This document shows positions 16,050 through 24,861 of a stretch of 39,732 nucleotides of DNA, piece after piece. Origin of the DNA: Halorubrum sp. DM2 (GTDB lineage: Archaea > Halobacteriota > Halobacteria > Halobacteriales > Haloferacaceae). Within the stretch, counting starts at the first letter, position 1; each line of letters begins with the position of its first letter. The notes beneath the pieces are model-generated. The model ran no database searches, was not told where the DNA came from, and worked only from the letters and a program-made list of their open reading frames with translations. The position numbers and the translations under genes are program-made. Location: contig NZ_LR594487.1 in the NCBI RefSeq assembly GCF_901686465.1, positions 1,073,848 to 1,113,579 of the forward strand, written 5' to 3'.

Positions 16050-18635
16050 GTGCCATTTCCCCGCGCGAAATCATCTCGTCAACTCTACGAAGAAGTGAAA
16101 TCGTACGATCGGGTGATTGTCCCGGACGGGCCACTCGCGAGCGCGCTTAACCGCCAACTCGATCGGCCACACCTCGGTCCATTCGCGATCCCGCCACGTC
16201 GGCTTGCGGTCGGTCGCCGGCAAGAATCCGAGGACCGGCTTGCGTTCCTCGGTATGATAGCCAACGAGGACATCTCGTGGAAACGGTGTGCTTACGCGGT
16301 CGGTAATATCCTCCAGTGTTGGGAACACCAGGGGACACACGATGCGATTTTCGAGTACGATGCCTATCTCGACGACGCCACCGAACGAGCAGTTGAGCGC
16401 ATCGCAGAACTCGAAACTGCCTCAATGAAGCTCACAAACGAGACTATCGATCCGGATCTCGACGTGGTGGTTGTCGAACCGGAGATGCTTACCCAGCTCG
16501 AACAAGCGTATCTGCCTGCTGCGTACGACACTGTTAGCCTCTTCACTGATCGCGAATTCGAGTTACCAGCGTTCCGTATTCATAACTCACCAACAGCGAT
16601 CGTCGAAACGGTCGTCAATTCAATCACTGAAGCGAACGCGGAGAATGTCGGGATCGTACTCGATCAAGGAAGTGAGTACTCGCCGCTCATCGAGTCTGCG
16701 CTCGAAGCAGCTGACATTCCGTTCTTCGGTGGTCCAGGCTTTATCGATCGTGGTGAACATCGGTTGTTCCTCCACTTCCTCCGAACTGCCCACCGAGGGA
16801 CCGATACTCGAATAAGCGAGATTCGATCGCTGTTGACAGCATTCGACTGTGCTGTTGCCGACCGTGATTCAGAGAAGCGTCTCCATGAACTGGACGATGG
16901 CGAATTGTCGTGGCTAATTGAGTTCAGCCACGATATTCAGCAGTACACGTTTTCGGACGCGCTCTCCACGTTTGAAAACCGCGCCGATGAGACGCTTGCT
17001 GGCTTTCAAGAGGAGTTGGAGACGCTTGGCATCGCCGACGAGTCCGTCACAGAAGCCCGGCTCGATGAATTATCGTTCTATCTCCAGACGTATGAGGTGC
17101 CTGTCGACCGAGACAATGAAGGTGTACTGCTCGCCGATGCGAAGTCGGCATCATACGTCGGTCGAGAGGTTGTCTTCTACTTAGGTCTCGACGAGCGGTG
17201 GACACACTCGGCACCACGTCGCCCGTGGGTTGATCAGGATGCTCAGTTTACGCGGAATATCAAGAGCTTCCAGTTGCTGTTACAGAGCGGCAGCCAGCAA
17301 CACTATCTTGTTCAAGATTCGACTGGTGGGGCCGCTGTCACTCCGTGTCTGTACTTCGAAGAGCTCCTCGAAGAAGAGTACGAATCCTTCTCCGACTTGT
17401 CATCGACTACTCACCACACACATTCCGAACCACACGACGGGGCTGTATTCGACACAGAGCCCGTTGATGTGGACTCCAAGCCCGTCGAGACGATCAGTAA
17501 GTCGAGTCTCAACACCTACGTGAACTCTCCGCGGGACTACTACTTTAGCCGGATCGTCGACGGCCCAGAGAAGGATTATCTCACAGAGGGCAACTTACTC
17601 CATAATTTTGCGGAATTCTATGTCAACCACCCAGCTGTCATCGATGATGCGGCACTCACGAAGGTTGTCGATCTCATGCTAGATGAGGTCCGCCCGCTCG
17701 TCCGTTCTGTCGACGAACAGACGCGCCGTACCGAGTACCGTGCAAGCCTCGAAACAATTGTCTCGTATCTCGAGGAAAACCCCCCGCCGGATGGGGCATT
17801 CCTTACACCCGCCAGCAAAGGTGAGAACACCGTTGCCGCTCACTTCGGTCACGACATTGACTCTCCTGTGACTGAGCGCCGGTTCACTGACGACAGTTTG
17901 GGCATCAACGGGATGATTGACCTCGTCCAGTCGGAAACCGAACTGCTTGATTACAAAAGCGGCAGTGAAAACAGCGCTAATTCGATAGTCAAAGACGCTG
18001 CGATCGACGAGCCGACAGACGAACCTGACTTTCAGGCATTGTTGTATCTAACCTATTGGCGGTCACAAACGCCTGCTGAGCAGCTCTCATTCACGTTCTT
18101 CTATGTTACCGAGCTCGTCGACGACATGATCGCTGGCGATGGTACTCTCGATGACGCACTGACCACGATAACATACTATCCTGAATCGCTTACTGAACAC
18201 GTCCAAACTGAATCGTTCTTCGAGTACCTTCGTGAGGAGGGAGCAAACAAGTGCCAGAAGATCCTCTCGAAGATTGACTATCAGACGTACGCTGCCGTCT
18301 TTGATGCCGCACCGCTCGTTGAGACGACAGATAGCGACGAACTCATCGAATCAGCGTTCGGCCAGACAATGATTAAGCGGCTTGAATCAGAAATTGGCGA
18401 GTACAAGTACGTTAAGACGGGGAGTAAACAGGTCATGCGAGAGATTGCTCGGCAGCAGAAGGGCGCGTTCTTCGAACCTGATTTTGATGCATTCGAGTCG
18501 TTCGTCGAGGAGCGATTGACAGAGCTCAACCGGCGTCGGACTGGCGATGAGTCCTTCCCTATCGAGGGTCTTGCCGGCGAGCCGAATTACCGACGGGTGG
18601 ATAATCGTGATTTGCTCTTGGAGGGTGACCAATGA
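16050..18635 (+). CDS. AddB-like PD-(D/E)XK nuclease subunit
   Basis: 861 aa starting at GTG. The N-terminal two thirds resemble an inactivated UvrD-like scaffold as in AddB (no Walker A is seen). The C-terminus holds a RecB-family nuclease: SKSSLNTYVNSPRDYYFSR, then a GNLLHNF helix, then GINGMIDLV followed by LLDYKSGS (the Asp and Asp-Tyr-Lys motif). The AddB iron-sulfur cysteine pattern is not seen. Its last bases overlap the next gene (ATGA), which encodes the helicase partner, so the two are translationally coupled. The pair probably processes double-strand DNA ends for recombination or degrades foreign linear DNA. Confidence 0.8.
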   Translation: MPFPRAKSSRQLYEEVKSYDRVIVPDGPLASALNRQLDRPHLGPFAIPPRRLAVGRRQESEDRLAFLGMIANEDISWKRCAYAVGNILQCWEHQGTHDAIFEYDAYLDDATERAVERIAELETASMKLTNETIDPDLDVVVVEPEMLTQLEQAYLPAAYDTVSLFTDREFELPAFRIHNSPTAIVETVVNSITEANAENVGIVLDQGSEYSPLIESALEAADIPFFGGPGFIDRGEHRLFLHFLRTAHRGTDTRISEIRSLLTAFDCAVADRDSEKRLHELDDGELSWLIEFSHDIQQYTFSDALSTFENRADETLAGFQEELETLGIADESVTEARLDELSFYLQTYEVPVDRDNEGVLLADAKSASYVGREVVFYLGLDERWTHSAPRRPWVDQDAQFTRNIKSFQLLLQSGSQQHYLVQDSTGGAAVTPCLYFEELLEEEYESFSDLSSTTHHTHSEPHDGAVFDTEPVDVDSKPVETISKSSLNTYVNSPRDYYFSRIVDGPEKDYLTEGNLLHNFAEFYVNHPAVIDDAALTKVVDLMLDEVRPLVRSVDEQTRRTEYRASLETIVSYLEENPPPDGAFLTPASKGENTVAAHFGHDIDSPVTERRFTDDSLGINGMIDLVQSETELLDYKSGSENSANSIVKDAAIDEPTDEPDFQALLYLTYWRSQTPAEQLSFTFFYVTELVDDMIAGDGTLDDALTTITYYPESLTEHVQTESFFEYLREEGANKCQKILSKIDYQTYAAVFDAAPLVETTDSDELIESAFGQTMIKRLESEIGEYKYVKTGSKQVMREIARQQKGAFFEPDFDAFESFVEERLTELNRRRTGDESFPIEGLAGEPNYRRVDNRDLLLEGDQ

Positions 18636-21481
18636 GCGACGTTACGCCAAACCCGGAGCAACGCGACCTTATTGAGTCAACCGACGGCCTGTATCTCGTC
18701 GACGCTGGTGCTGGCACCGGGAAGACCTTCACCGTCACCCGACGATATGCGAACATCGTCGATAAGGACGGGATCGATCCGTCTGATGTCCTGTTGGTGA
18801 CGTTCACGAACAACGCAGCTGCGGAAATGCGAGAACGGATCGTGCGGAACAGCGAGTATGGAATGCGGGAACTTTCGAATGCCCCGATCCAGACGTTCCA
18901 CTCGTTGGCACACGATATTCTCGACGAACACGGCCATGATGCTCCGACACACCTCGGGGTTGAGGAGACGATCACCGGCTCAACCCGAATTATCGAAGAC
19001 GACATCATCGAACAGGCACTGTTTCGTGAATTTATCGGCCAGTTCATTGATTCACACCCGGAGTACGATGAGTTCTTCACCGCGATCTCGGAGACGACAG
19101 AACTGCTCGATCTCATCAAAGAACTGTCTGCGAAGGGTGTGTTTCCGACCGCAAACGGGTGGTACCGCGACGGCGAGTCACACCTTGACGGTGACTTTGA
19201 GGCATTCGAGACGCTGTTTACCGATCTGAATGCGCCTCGAAACGGTGGAAGCAAGCAGTCGAAGCTCCGCGAGAAGCTCAACGACTACGGGACAGAGAAA
19301 ACCTACCTTCCGGAGGCCCCAGAGCAGTGGGAGCTTCGCGGGAACGGCAAACAGATTCCAGCGGATGTCGCCGGACGCGTTTTTGAGGACGATCGAACAG
19401 CACTCAAGCAGTTCGTCCACGATGTGTATCACGCCTACCTTGAGTTTGCGCTTCGACGGAACTACCTGAACTTCGGGTTCCTTCAGCTGTTTGCGTTCGT
19501 CCTTCTGTGTGAAGACCACGATCTTCGAGAGCGACTGGGGTACGAGTATGTGATGGTCGACGAGTTCCAGGACTCCAGTGAGATCCAGTTCAAACTCATG
19601 CTTCTTCTGGCCGGCACAGAGAATATCTGTGTGGTCGGTGACTGGAAGCAAAGCATCTACAGCTTCCAATACGCCGACGTCGATAACATCCGTGAGTTCG
19701 ACGATCGACTCCAGCGGTTCGCCGAAGAGCTGAACCGGGACGCAGATCGCGTCACGTTCCCGACGACGGCGGCTACCAGCAAACAACTGACACGGAACTA
19801 CCGGTCAACCCAATCTATCCTGCGGTTCTCGACACAGGCGCTGACGGCTCGTGCGACGAACAGTGAGTTACTCGATGTTGAGGCCATCTCCGAGGCGGTC
19901 ACACGGTTGAAGGCGGACACAGACCATGACGAGAGCCGTATCGAGGCGCTCACAAGTGAGGATGAACACGAGGCGATTCTCGCGAAAATCGACGACATCG
20001 TCGACAACGATGACTACGCCGTTGAGGGTGACGATGGTGAGTACCGCGCGCCGAAGTACGGTGATATCGCCGTATTGACCCGAACCCGCGATTTCGGACG
20101 GGACATACTCGACACGGCAAGCGAATACAACCTGCCGATGGCCTACGAGGGAGGGATCGAGGTCTTCAGAACCGATGCTGCGAAGTTGCTGTTAGCGTGG
20201 CTCCGCATCCTCGAACGTGACGCCGACCGTGGTTGGGCACTCGTCTTAGAAGAGGCCGGATACACGATCGACGAGGTGAAAGCGATCACCGATCGCGGGA
20301 CGTACCCTGAAGAGATGGTTGCCTTCCGTGAAACCCTTCGAGAGATGGAGACATTCGGGGGTGTCGCCCGTCGCGTGTTCGATCGGTACGACCAGAGTGG
20401 TCCAACCGCGGACGTTGTACTTGACACGATTCAGTCGGTTCACGGGACGACAACGTTCACTCGTGGAGAGCTCATCCAGTTTATCGAAGCCGCGATTGAA
20501 GACGGCAGCACCGATGAGGTTGACGCTGGTGCGGGGATGAATGCGGTGACTGTTCAGACCATCCACGCAACGAAAGGGCTCGAATATCCGATTGTCATCC
20601 TCGCGAATATGAACACGAACAAGTTCCCATCAACTGGTGGCAGCGGGAGCGATATCGCGTACACAGATCCAATCGGACTCCGACAGCGGAAGGTGTACTC
20701 TGAAGAGGCTCACGATGTCCCACACGTCTACCACAACTGGCAGTCAGACGTTCTCAATAAGTGTCTCCCTCAGAACTACGATGAGGAACGCCGACTGCTC
20801 TACGTGGCTATTACGCGTGCTGAGAGCCACGTCATTCTAACCGGCGGTGAGAATCCAAATGTGTTCCTTGATGAACTCCCCGTTAATATCGAAACAGTCG
20901 ACCCGGATCTGTCGTCCTTCAGCGCAGTAGATAACGAGTCATCACCGTTTACCGTTGACATTCCGGATCCTGATGGGCCAGCAAGCTACTCTCCGCATAC
21001 GTTCATCGATGATGCCGTTTTCGAAGGGGATACCGGTGGTCGAGGGATGGAATTCGGATCGGAGGTCCACGAGTTCGCAGAGCGGTATGTGCTTGGTGAG
21101 ACTGTCGACACCGGTGACAACTCCGATAAGGAGAACGTACGGGACTTCTTGGAGTCACTCGACGGCGAGAAGATCGCCGAAATCGATGCGTTCCTCCCGC
21201 TGACCGTCGACGACGAGGAAGTGACGATCGGTGGGATCATCGACCTGCTCCACGTTACTCCTGACCACGTTGACATCGTCGACTACAAGACCGATCTCTC
21301 GACTCACGCCGAAGAGGAGTATACGAAGCAACTCAGTATCTACTACCACGTTGTCGTCGACCAATATCCAGATCGGTCGGTCTCTGCTTCGATCTTCTAC
21401 ACCGATAATGGTGACCGTGGTGAGATTGAACCTCTCAGTAGATCGGAGCTCAAAGAGTTAGTCCGAACTCACAGAGCGTAA
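18632..21481 (+). CDS. AddA-like UvrD/Rep helicase with C-terminal nuclease
   Basis: 949 aa. Superfamily 1A helicase motifs are in order: Walker A AGAGTGKT (25-32), Walker B VDEFQDSS with D310-E311, motif III GDWKQSIYSFQYAD, motif IV RNYRSTQSIL, motif V IHATKGLEYPIV and motif VI LLYVAITRAESH. The last 150 residues carry a RecB-type nuclease: GSEVHEFAERY, then GGIIDLL and VDIVDYKTDLS. This is the AddA arrangement (helicase plus nuclease). The start overlaps the stop of the AddB-like gene by four bases. With it, it likely forms a two-nuclease end-resection complex. Confidence 0.88.
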   Translation: MSDVTPNPEQRDLIESTDGLYLVDAGAGTGKTFTVTRRYANIVDKDGIDPSDVLLVTFTNNAAAEMRERIVRNSEYGMRELSNAPIQTFHSLAHDILDEHGHDAPTHLGVEETITGSTRIIEDDIIEQALFREFIGQFIDSHPEYDEFFTAISETTELLDLIKELSAKGVFPTANGWYRDGESHLDGDFEAFETLFTDLNAPRNGGSKQSKLREKLNDYGTEKTYLPEAPEQWELRGNGKQIPADVAGRVFEDDRTALKQFVHDVYHAYLEFALRRNYLNFGFLQLFAFVLLCEDHDLRERLGYEYVMVDEFQDSSEIQFKLMLLLAGTENICVVGDWKQSIYSFQYADVDNIREFDDRLQRFAEELNRDADRVTFPTTAATSKQLTRNYRSTQSILRFSTQALTARATNSELLDVEAISEAVTRLKADTDHDESRIEALTSEDEHEAILAKIDDIVDNDDYAVEGDDGEYRAPKYGDIAVLTRTRDFGRDILDTASEYNLPMAYEGGIEVFRTDAAKLLLAWLRILERDADRGWALVLEEAGYTIDEVKAITDRGTYPEEMVAFRETLREMETFGGVARRVFDRYDQSGPTADVVLDTIQSVHGTTTFTRGELIQFIEAAIEDGSTDEVDAGAGMNAVTVQTIHATKGLEYPIVILANMNTNKFPSTGGSGSDIAYTDPIGLRQRKVYSEEAHDVPHVYHNWQSDVLNKCLPQNYDEERRLLYVAITRAESHVILTGGENPNVFLDELPVNIETVDPDLSSFSAVDNESSPFTVDIPDPDGPASYSPHTFIDDAVFEGDTGGRGMEFGSEVHEFAERYVLGETVDTGDNSDKENVRDFLESLDGEKIAEIDAFLPLTVDDEEVTIGGIIDLLHVTPDHVDIVDYKTDLSTHAEEEYTKQLSIYYHVVVDQYPDRSVSASIFYTDNGDRGEIEPLSRSELKELVRTHRA

Positions 21482-21515
21482 TCCCTTCTTGTCTTAACAT
21501 GCGATAACGCGGGAG

Positions 21516-21671
21516 CTACTCAAGATTGTAGGCCGAAATCTCGTGAGAGCCACACTGTGGACATTCTTCGACATCCTTCTCCACGCTGTATCCATAGTGA
21601 CGGCACTCGTGGTGCGTTATCGATGACGGCTCGAGGCTGACGATCTGCTGGATGAACTGTTTACTGAGCAT
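21516..21671 (-). CDS. Small CPxCG-type zinc-finger protein
   Basis: 51 aa from the ATG at 21671, which overlaps the 3-prime end of the upstream mini-gene by 11 bases. It carries CRHYGYSVEKDVEECPQCGS: a CPQCG half-site with a second half-site reading CRHYG, where the second Cys has become Tyr. Such small zinc-ribbon proteins are common and poorly characterised in haloarchaea. The loss of one Cys from a pair would weaken zinc binding. Confidence 0.55.
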   Translation of the reverse strand: MLSKQFIQQIVSLEPSSITHHECRHYGYSVEKDVEECPQCGSHEISAYNLE

Positions 21672-21828
21672 TGATGGGATCGACGATCTCGCCACAGTCG
21701 GGGTATTCGGCCCATATACCCGGTTCACCGCCGGCTGTTTCATAGTGGATGATCGCGTGTCGGTCGGTAACTCTCTCACCGCAGAACGAGCAGGTGCCAC
21801 GGACTGCCTCTGGATTATTAGAGGTCAT
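21661..21828 (-). CDS. Small zinc-finger-like protein
   Basis: 55 aa, starting at the ATG at 21828. It contains CSFCGERV (intact CxxC), then a 20-residue loop with HYET, then EYPDCGEIVDP, where the first Cys of the expected CPDCG is Tyr. Its stop lies inside the next mini-gene, so the two are translationally coupled. Both proteins have one Cys of a zinc half-site replaced by Tyr, which is unusual. Function unknown. Confidence 0.55.
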   Translation of the reverse strand: MTSNNPEAVRGTCSFCGERVTDRHAIIHYETAGGEPGIWAEYPDCGEIVDPINAQ

Positions 21829-21966
21829 TCGCTCTTTTTGGGGGAGAGGGAGCGTGTGACACTGTTTTGGAGCTGATCCGGTCGTCGCAGTCGAGCCAGC
21901 TCTGCTCCCTCACCTCGGATTACGCGCTCTGTGACTTATAGTTCGGGCGAGCGGAGTGAAAGTATT

Positions 21967-22072
21967 GCTTTGGGGGGCTTGACCGTGATTCGCGAGTACC
22001 CCTCGTAGCACAAGCTCTTGGAAGAACTTGAGAACCTCCCAGCGGAGGCAATGAAGCGAGTCAACTACAGCC
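21967..22072 (+). pseudogene. Possible gene remnant with an in-frame stop
   Basis: The plus-strand frame reads LTVIREYPS, a TAG stop at 22006-22008, then HKLLEELENLPAEAMKRVNY, running into the antisense of the cetZ 3-prime end. The helical, acidic character after the stop looks protein-like. No family recognised. The rest of 21829-21966 shows no gene. Confidence 0.25.
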
Positions 22073-23245
22073 TCAAAACAGCGACTCTAGTTCCCCGTCG
22101 CTATCCATCAGCTCCGAGAACTTGTCCTCGCTTTCGCCGGTGATCTCACCGATATTCTGTTGTGCTTCGATCGCGACTTGCTGAAGCTCTTTCACCCGTG
22201 GAACGTTCGTCACACCGCCGAGCAACACGAGCGCTGCGACCGTTCCTCCCCTACGTCGTGGATAGTCCCCACCGCGGACTTCCATTGACCCGGTCTGTTC
22301 TTCGAGCCACTTGCGACCGTGCTCGATTCCCTTTCGATTGAGATAGGCCGGTGGGCCGGCGATAACGAGCAGTGCCCGCTCGGTGCCGTTCACCTCACAC
22401 GGGAGCGTAAGTCGACCAAGGGTCGCCTTCCGAACGAGACTCGTAATCCGATTAGTAGCCTCTGTACTGTCGATCCCGTCATCGGAATCACCGCGGAGCC
22501 GCGAGAGCAACCCCTTCCGCTCTGGCTCGTCCACCGCGACGTCGGCGTAGCCGAGCGAGGAAATCCCGCCACCTTTGAGCGTGTTGATGATCTCCGAGGA
22601 GTCAACCACACTCTCGGCGACGTCGCTTCCCTTGACCACTTCACCCGCACTGAAGAGCACGCCGAACCGCTGGACGAGCTCCTCGTTGATCGCGTCGAAC
22701 CCTTCCTCAACGGACTCGCCAGAGCTGCGCCACGCATCGTTGTCGAACAGCATGAGGTTATCCACCTCGTCGACGAACGTTTTGAGCGATCGGGCGGCGT
22801 TCAGCGTGTAGATCCCACCCTCATCGCTGCCGGGGAGAATTCCGAGCCCGTACACGGGTTCGGTGTAGATCTGTTTGAGGTTCTTGGCGATCACGGGCGC
22901 CCCACCTGATCCGGTCCCGCCACCGAGCCCTGCGACAACGAGGAACGCGTCGATCTCGTGGATTGGTACCGAGTCAAGCGCTCCGAGGATCTCGCCGATA
23001 TCTTCTTCGGCAACCTCCGCGCCCAGTTCGTTATCGGCGCCCACACCGTGGCCCTTCACTCGCGACTGTCCGATCAGGATTCGGCGGTCTGTCGAGAGGT
23101 GGTCTATGCCTTGAAGATCTGCTTTTGCCGTGTTGACGGCGATCGCTCCACGAACAATATCCGCACCCGTCCGTGCGTCGTAGGCCAAGAACTCGCCGAC
23201 CACCTTCCCGCCCGCCTGTCCAACCCCGATCAATGCGAGTTTCAT
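22073..23245 (-). CDS. cetZ: CetZ tubulin-superfamily GTPase
   Basis: 390 aa from the ATG at 23245 (MKLALIGVGQAGGKVV); an upstream extension of the frame is not CetZ-like and would cross the repeat region. The glycine-rich nucleotide loop GVGQAGG is followed by the tubulin signature GGGTGSGGAPV near residue 105 and the N-x-D region LMLFDNDAWR. CetZ proteins are haloarchaeal tubulin/FtsZ relatives that control cell shape and motility rather than division. Length and motifs fit a functional paralogue. A TATA-like box and three palindromic repeats lie just upstream. Confidence 0.93.
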   Translation of the reverse strand: MKLALIGVGQAGGKVVGEFLAYDARTGADIVRGAIAVNTAKADLQGIDHLSTDRRILIGQSRVKGHGVGADNELGAEVAEEDIGEILGALDSVPIHEIDAFLVVAGLGGGTGSGGAPVIAKNLKQIYTEPVYGLGILPGSDEGGIYTLNAARSLKTFVDEVDNLMLFDNDAWRSSGESVEEGFDAINEELVQRFGVLFSAGEVVKGSDVAESVVDSSEIINTLKGGGISSLGYADVAVDEPERKGLLSRLRGDSDDGIDSTEATNRITSLVRKATLGRLTLPCEVNGTERALLVIAGPPAYLNRKGIEHGRKWLEEQTGSMEVRGGDYPRRRGGTVAALVLLGGVTNVPRVKELQQVAIEAQQNIGEITGESEDKFSELMDSDGELESLF

Positions 23246-23278
23246 GTGAATAGTCCACATGTCACTACGCGAGGAAGA

Positions 23279-23288
23279 CAGATAAAGG
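23279..23288 (-). promoter_or_regulatory. TATA-like box of cetZ
   Basis: Minus-strand CCTTTATCTG is centred about 38 bases upstream of the cetZ ATG and implies a short leader. The first palindromic repeat begins seven bases further upstream, where BRE or regulator contacts would fall. Confidence 0.4.
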
Positions 23289-23294
23289 TTCGAA

Positions 23295-23415
23295 GAACAC
23301 TGGAAAACCGGTGTGGGGGGTCCATGAATAGTGAAATCTGGTGAGAACACTGGAAAATCGGTGTGGTGTCTCTGCGAATCGTTAGCACGATAAACACTGG
23401 AAAAACGGTGTGGGG
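23295..23415. repeat. Three spaced palindromic repeats (ORB-like or operator sites)
   Basis: Three near-identical copies of ACACTGGAAAANCGGTGTGG occur at 23297, 23347 and 23394, in the same orientation and spaced 50 and 47 bases apart. Each is an imperfect palindrome (ACACTGG / CCGGTGT) and copies one and three are followed by a G-run. The TGGAAA core with a following G-run recalls archaeal origin recognition boxes, but no orc1/cdc6 gene is in the window. The sites lie between cetZ and the winged-helix gene and could regulate either. Confidence 0.75.
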
Positions 23416-23472
23416 ATGGGGGTCTGGCGATGACCCCAATATCCTACCGTCTGCGTTTCATAGGTACTGGCA

Positions 23473-23706
23473 ATGGCGAATTCGCGGCGGCCCATCGTAC
23501 CAGCTGAAGAAGATGTCCTCGATCATCTTGAGGCGTATCTCGAGGAGCTGGGCGATACCGATCAGCTTACCCGTGAGATGGCGATCACATACTTGGCAGA
23601 ACAGGCAATCAGGCCTGCTGATGCGCGCGATATTATCGAACAGTTACTCCTGAAGGGCTATCTGTATGAGGTTGGTGACGAAATTCGGATTCCACCACGC
23701 TCGTGA
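23473..23706 (+). CDS. Winged-helix-like small protein, copy 1
   Basis: 77 aa. It reads as a compact helical DNA-binding-like domain: EEDVLDHLEAYLEELG, LTREMAITYLAEQ, ADARDIIEQLLLKGYLYEV and a short basic C-terminus. The last part resembles a winged-helix recognition helix and wing. A second copy lies at 36769-37002 (71 of 77 residues identical) with a conserved stretch of about 45 bases upstream of both (TGACCCCAATAnCCTAC). It follows the three palindromic repeats and is itself followed by a PadR gene. Probably a regulator, but no family is assigned. Confidence 0.75.
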   Translation: MANSRRPIVPAEEDVLDHLEAYLEELGDTDQLTREMAITYLAEQAIRPADARDIIEQLLLKGYLYEVGDEIRIPPRS

Positions 23707-23860
23707 CGAGTTGATACGTCTGTTGTCTATCGAACTCTTCTGTCTCCAATCGCGTAGTTCACGCCTGTACCAAATACAACAGTCTCCCACCAGATGGTTC
23801 GATGCTGCTGATATACCAGAAATCGATAGTATTTCATGAATATAACTCGAAACGAGAACG

Positions 23861-24142
23861 ATGTACGATCTCACTGGCTTTCAGCGCGATCTCCTGTATG
23901 TTATTGCAGGGCTTGAGGACCCACACGGGCTCGCGATCAAAGACGAGCTCGAAGATTACTACGAAAAAGAGATCCATCATGGTCGGCTCTATCCAAATCT
24001 CGATACACTCGTTGAGAAGGGACTCATTGAAAAAAGTCAGCGCGATCGACGAACCAACGAATACACTACCACTCGCCGAGGCACCAGAGAAATCAAAGCG
24101 CGGGCTGAATGGGAAGCTAAGTATATTGACCACGGCGAGTGA
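23861..24142 (+). CDS. PadR-family transcriptional regulator, copy 1
   Basis: 93 aa. The PadR winged helix is clear: FQRDLLYVIAGLEDPHG, then a DELEDYYEKEIHHGRLYPNL recognition region, then LVEKGLIEKSQRDRRTNEYT and RRGTREIKARAEW. PadR regulators bind DNA as dimers and often repress their own genes. A second copy at 38595-38876 differs at only six residues. Both copies follow the same 77-aa gene, directly here and beyond an inserted ATPase gene there. Confidence 0.9.
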   Translation: MYDLTGFQRDLLYVIAGLEDPHGLAIKDELEDYYEKEIHHGRLYPNLDTLVEKGLIEKSQRDRRTNEYTTTRRGTREIKARAEWEAKYIDHGE

Positions 24143-24246
24143 CTGAACTGCTGTACCCGAGAACAGTTCACCCTCGGTAGTTCACAGCGTACTGCGGGAA
24201 TCTCTATACGCCAGCTTGAATGTGTCGTGAGGGCTTCACCTGCTGT

Positions 24247-24861
24247 TCAGAAGCCAAGGGCACCAGCAACAACACTGCCGGTAAGGAACGCGATCACCGA
24301 GGTGACGGCCCCGAGAGCGAGGAGCGCATAATTCGCGAGAGGATTCGCTGCCTTCGCGATATCAAGCGTGTACGTGTCGTCTCGGAGCGGTTCGAACGGA
24401 CGAATACCCATCGGCGTGAGGACATCCGCGAGAAGGTGTCCAATAACGATTATGGCGCCGACCACGAATCCGAAACCGCCGAGCGCGATGGCACCGCCGA
24501 CACCCACACTACTCCCGACGAGAGCCCCAGCGACGCCGAGAATGGTACCGACAAGAAGTGCGAACCACACGGTATGCGTTGGCCCACGGTGGCGGACAAA
24601 CGGTACACGTTGGTCCCAGTCGGGGATCATTGCTCCGGCGACTGCGACGGCGCCGCCAGCGATCGCTAGCTCCACGGCACCGGCCGCGACTACGAGAAAG
24701 CCGACTGGTGCGTACGCAAGCAGCGAGCCCCCGTAGTGTCCTGGCCGATGTATCTCGTCTATGGTGACAAACGCTATCGGTAACAGCCCTTCGACATTCC
24801 CGGTGACAGTCACCCTCGCGACTAGTTTGTAAGGCATCCAGTACAGTTGGTGTTTAGCCAA
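24247..24861 (-). CDS. YdjM-type membrane-bound metal-dependent hydrolase
   Basis: 204 aa, with several hydrophobic segments (about four to five membrane spans). It carries the family residues HRPGHYGG near residue 38, PDWDQRVPFVRHRGPTHT in the middle and GHLLADVLTPMG towards the end, giving conserved His and Asp that could bind a metal. The start is uncertain: the ATG at 24861 overlaps the upstream MazF-like remnant by 40 bases, and a later ATG (24837) or GTG is possible. The biochemical role of the YdjM/DUF457 family is poorly known. Confidence 0.8.
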   Translation of the reverse strand: MAKHQLYWMPYKLVARVTVTGNVEGLLPIAFVTIDEIHRPGHYGGSLLAYAPVGFLVVAAGAVELAIAGGAVAVAGAMIPDWDQRVPFVRHRGPTHTVWFALLVGTILGVAGALVGSSVGVGGAIALGGFGFVVGAIIVIGHLLADVLTPMGIRPFEPLRDDTYTLDIAKAANPLANYALLALGAVTSVIAFLTGSVVAGALGF

